DNA of 14,334 bases from NCBI GenBank assembly GCA_947258835.1, contig CAMYJY010000073.1:1-14334 (forward strand), in the 5' to 3' direction. Shown piece by piece: positions 14,284 to 14,334 of the stretch; the first letter of the stretch is position 1, and each line of letters begins with the position of its first letter. The notes under the pieces were generated by a model that ran no database searches, had not been told where the DNA came from, and saw nothing but the letters and a program-made list of their open reading frames with translations. This DNA is from an uncultured Pirellulales bacterium (GTDB lineage Bacteria > Planctomycetota > Planctomycetia > Pirellulales > Lacipirellulaceae). A program made the position numbers and the translations under genes.

Positions 14284-14334
14284 TTGCTAGCTACCGAGGG
14301 TTCTGGGTTCAATTGGATGTCAAAAAGTCAATTT
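14284..14334. other. Right edge, no gene resolved
   Basis: Fifty-one bases beyond the heptamer array. On the minus strand a TTGACT/TTGACA-like sequence occurs, but I find no matching -10 at usual spacing, so no promoter is called. Any gene upstream of fliF lies outside the window. Confidence 0.4.

Noticed and set aside
13863..14312. Open frame on the minus strand encoding repeats such as NPQPTTH
   Set aside because: It is only the translation of the heptamer array and then runs out of frame through fliF; a 7-nt repeat cycles all frames, so a long open frame is expected.

Overview
This window is part of a flagellar gene cluster. All twelve supported protein genes lie on the minus strand and read right to left: fliF, a divergent fliG, fliH, fliI, fliJ, a MotE-like membrane protein, fliK, flgD, flgE, flbD, motA and motB. 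The gene order, the enlarged hook protein, the FlbD-MotA-MotB tail and the moderately high GC fit the phylum Planctomycetota (Pirellulales-like). That placement is inference from gene content; no rRNA or marker gene is present.

Layout from the transcription start side. 14037-14283 is a heptanucleotide tandem repeat directly upstream of fliF. 14029-12368 is fliF (MS ring), followed by a 246-bp gap holding one copy of a 159-bp dispersed repeat. 12118-10193 holds fliG and fliH (rotor and export accessory). A 423-bp gap then holds a fold-back element and a separate hairpin. 9769-7172 holds fliI, fliJ and the MotE-like gene, with a short palindromic repeat between fliI and fliJ. 7148-5673 is fliK, whose 3' end looks frameshifted. 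The next gap holds a second, inverted copy of the 159-bp repeat. 5428-1928 holds flgD, flgE and flbD, closely spaced. A 27-bp near-perfect stem covers the flbD stop, followed by a gap of about 320 bp. 1606-105 holds motA and motB. The left edge carries a second copy of the short palindrome.

The products fit one assembly path. FliF and FliG start the basal body. FliH, FliI and FliJ (with the MotE-like protein possibly assisting) handle type III export. FlgD caps the growing hook, FlgE builds it and FliK measures it. FlbD is a small accessory protein, and MotA/MotB form the stator.

The most notable points are these. FliG has lost four of the five classical torque-helix charges and its MFxF hinge region. 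FlgD and FlgE share the same kind of inserted domain, with an IYR(T/N) core. Almost every long gap in the cluster is occupied by a different repeat or fold-back sequence, including an inverted repeat pair that brackets six genes.
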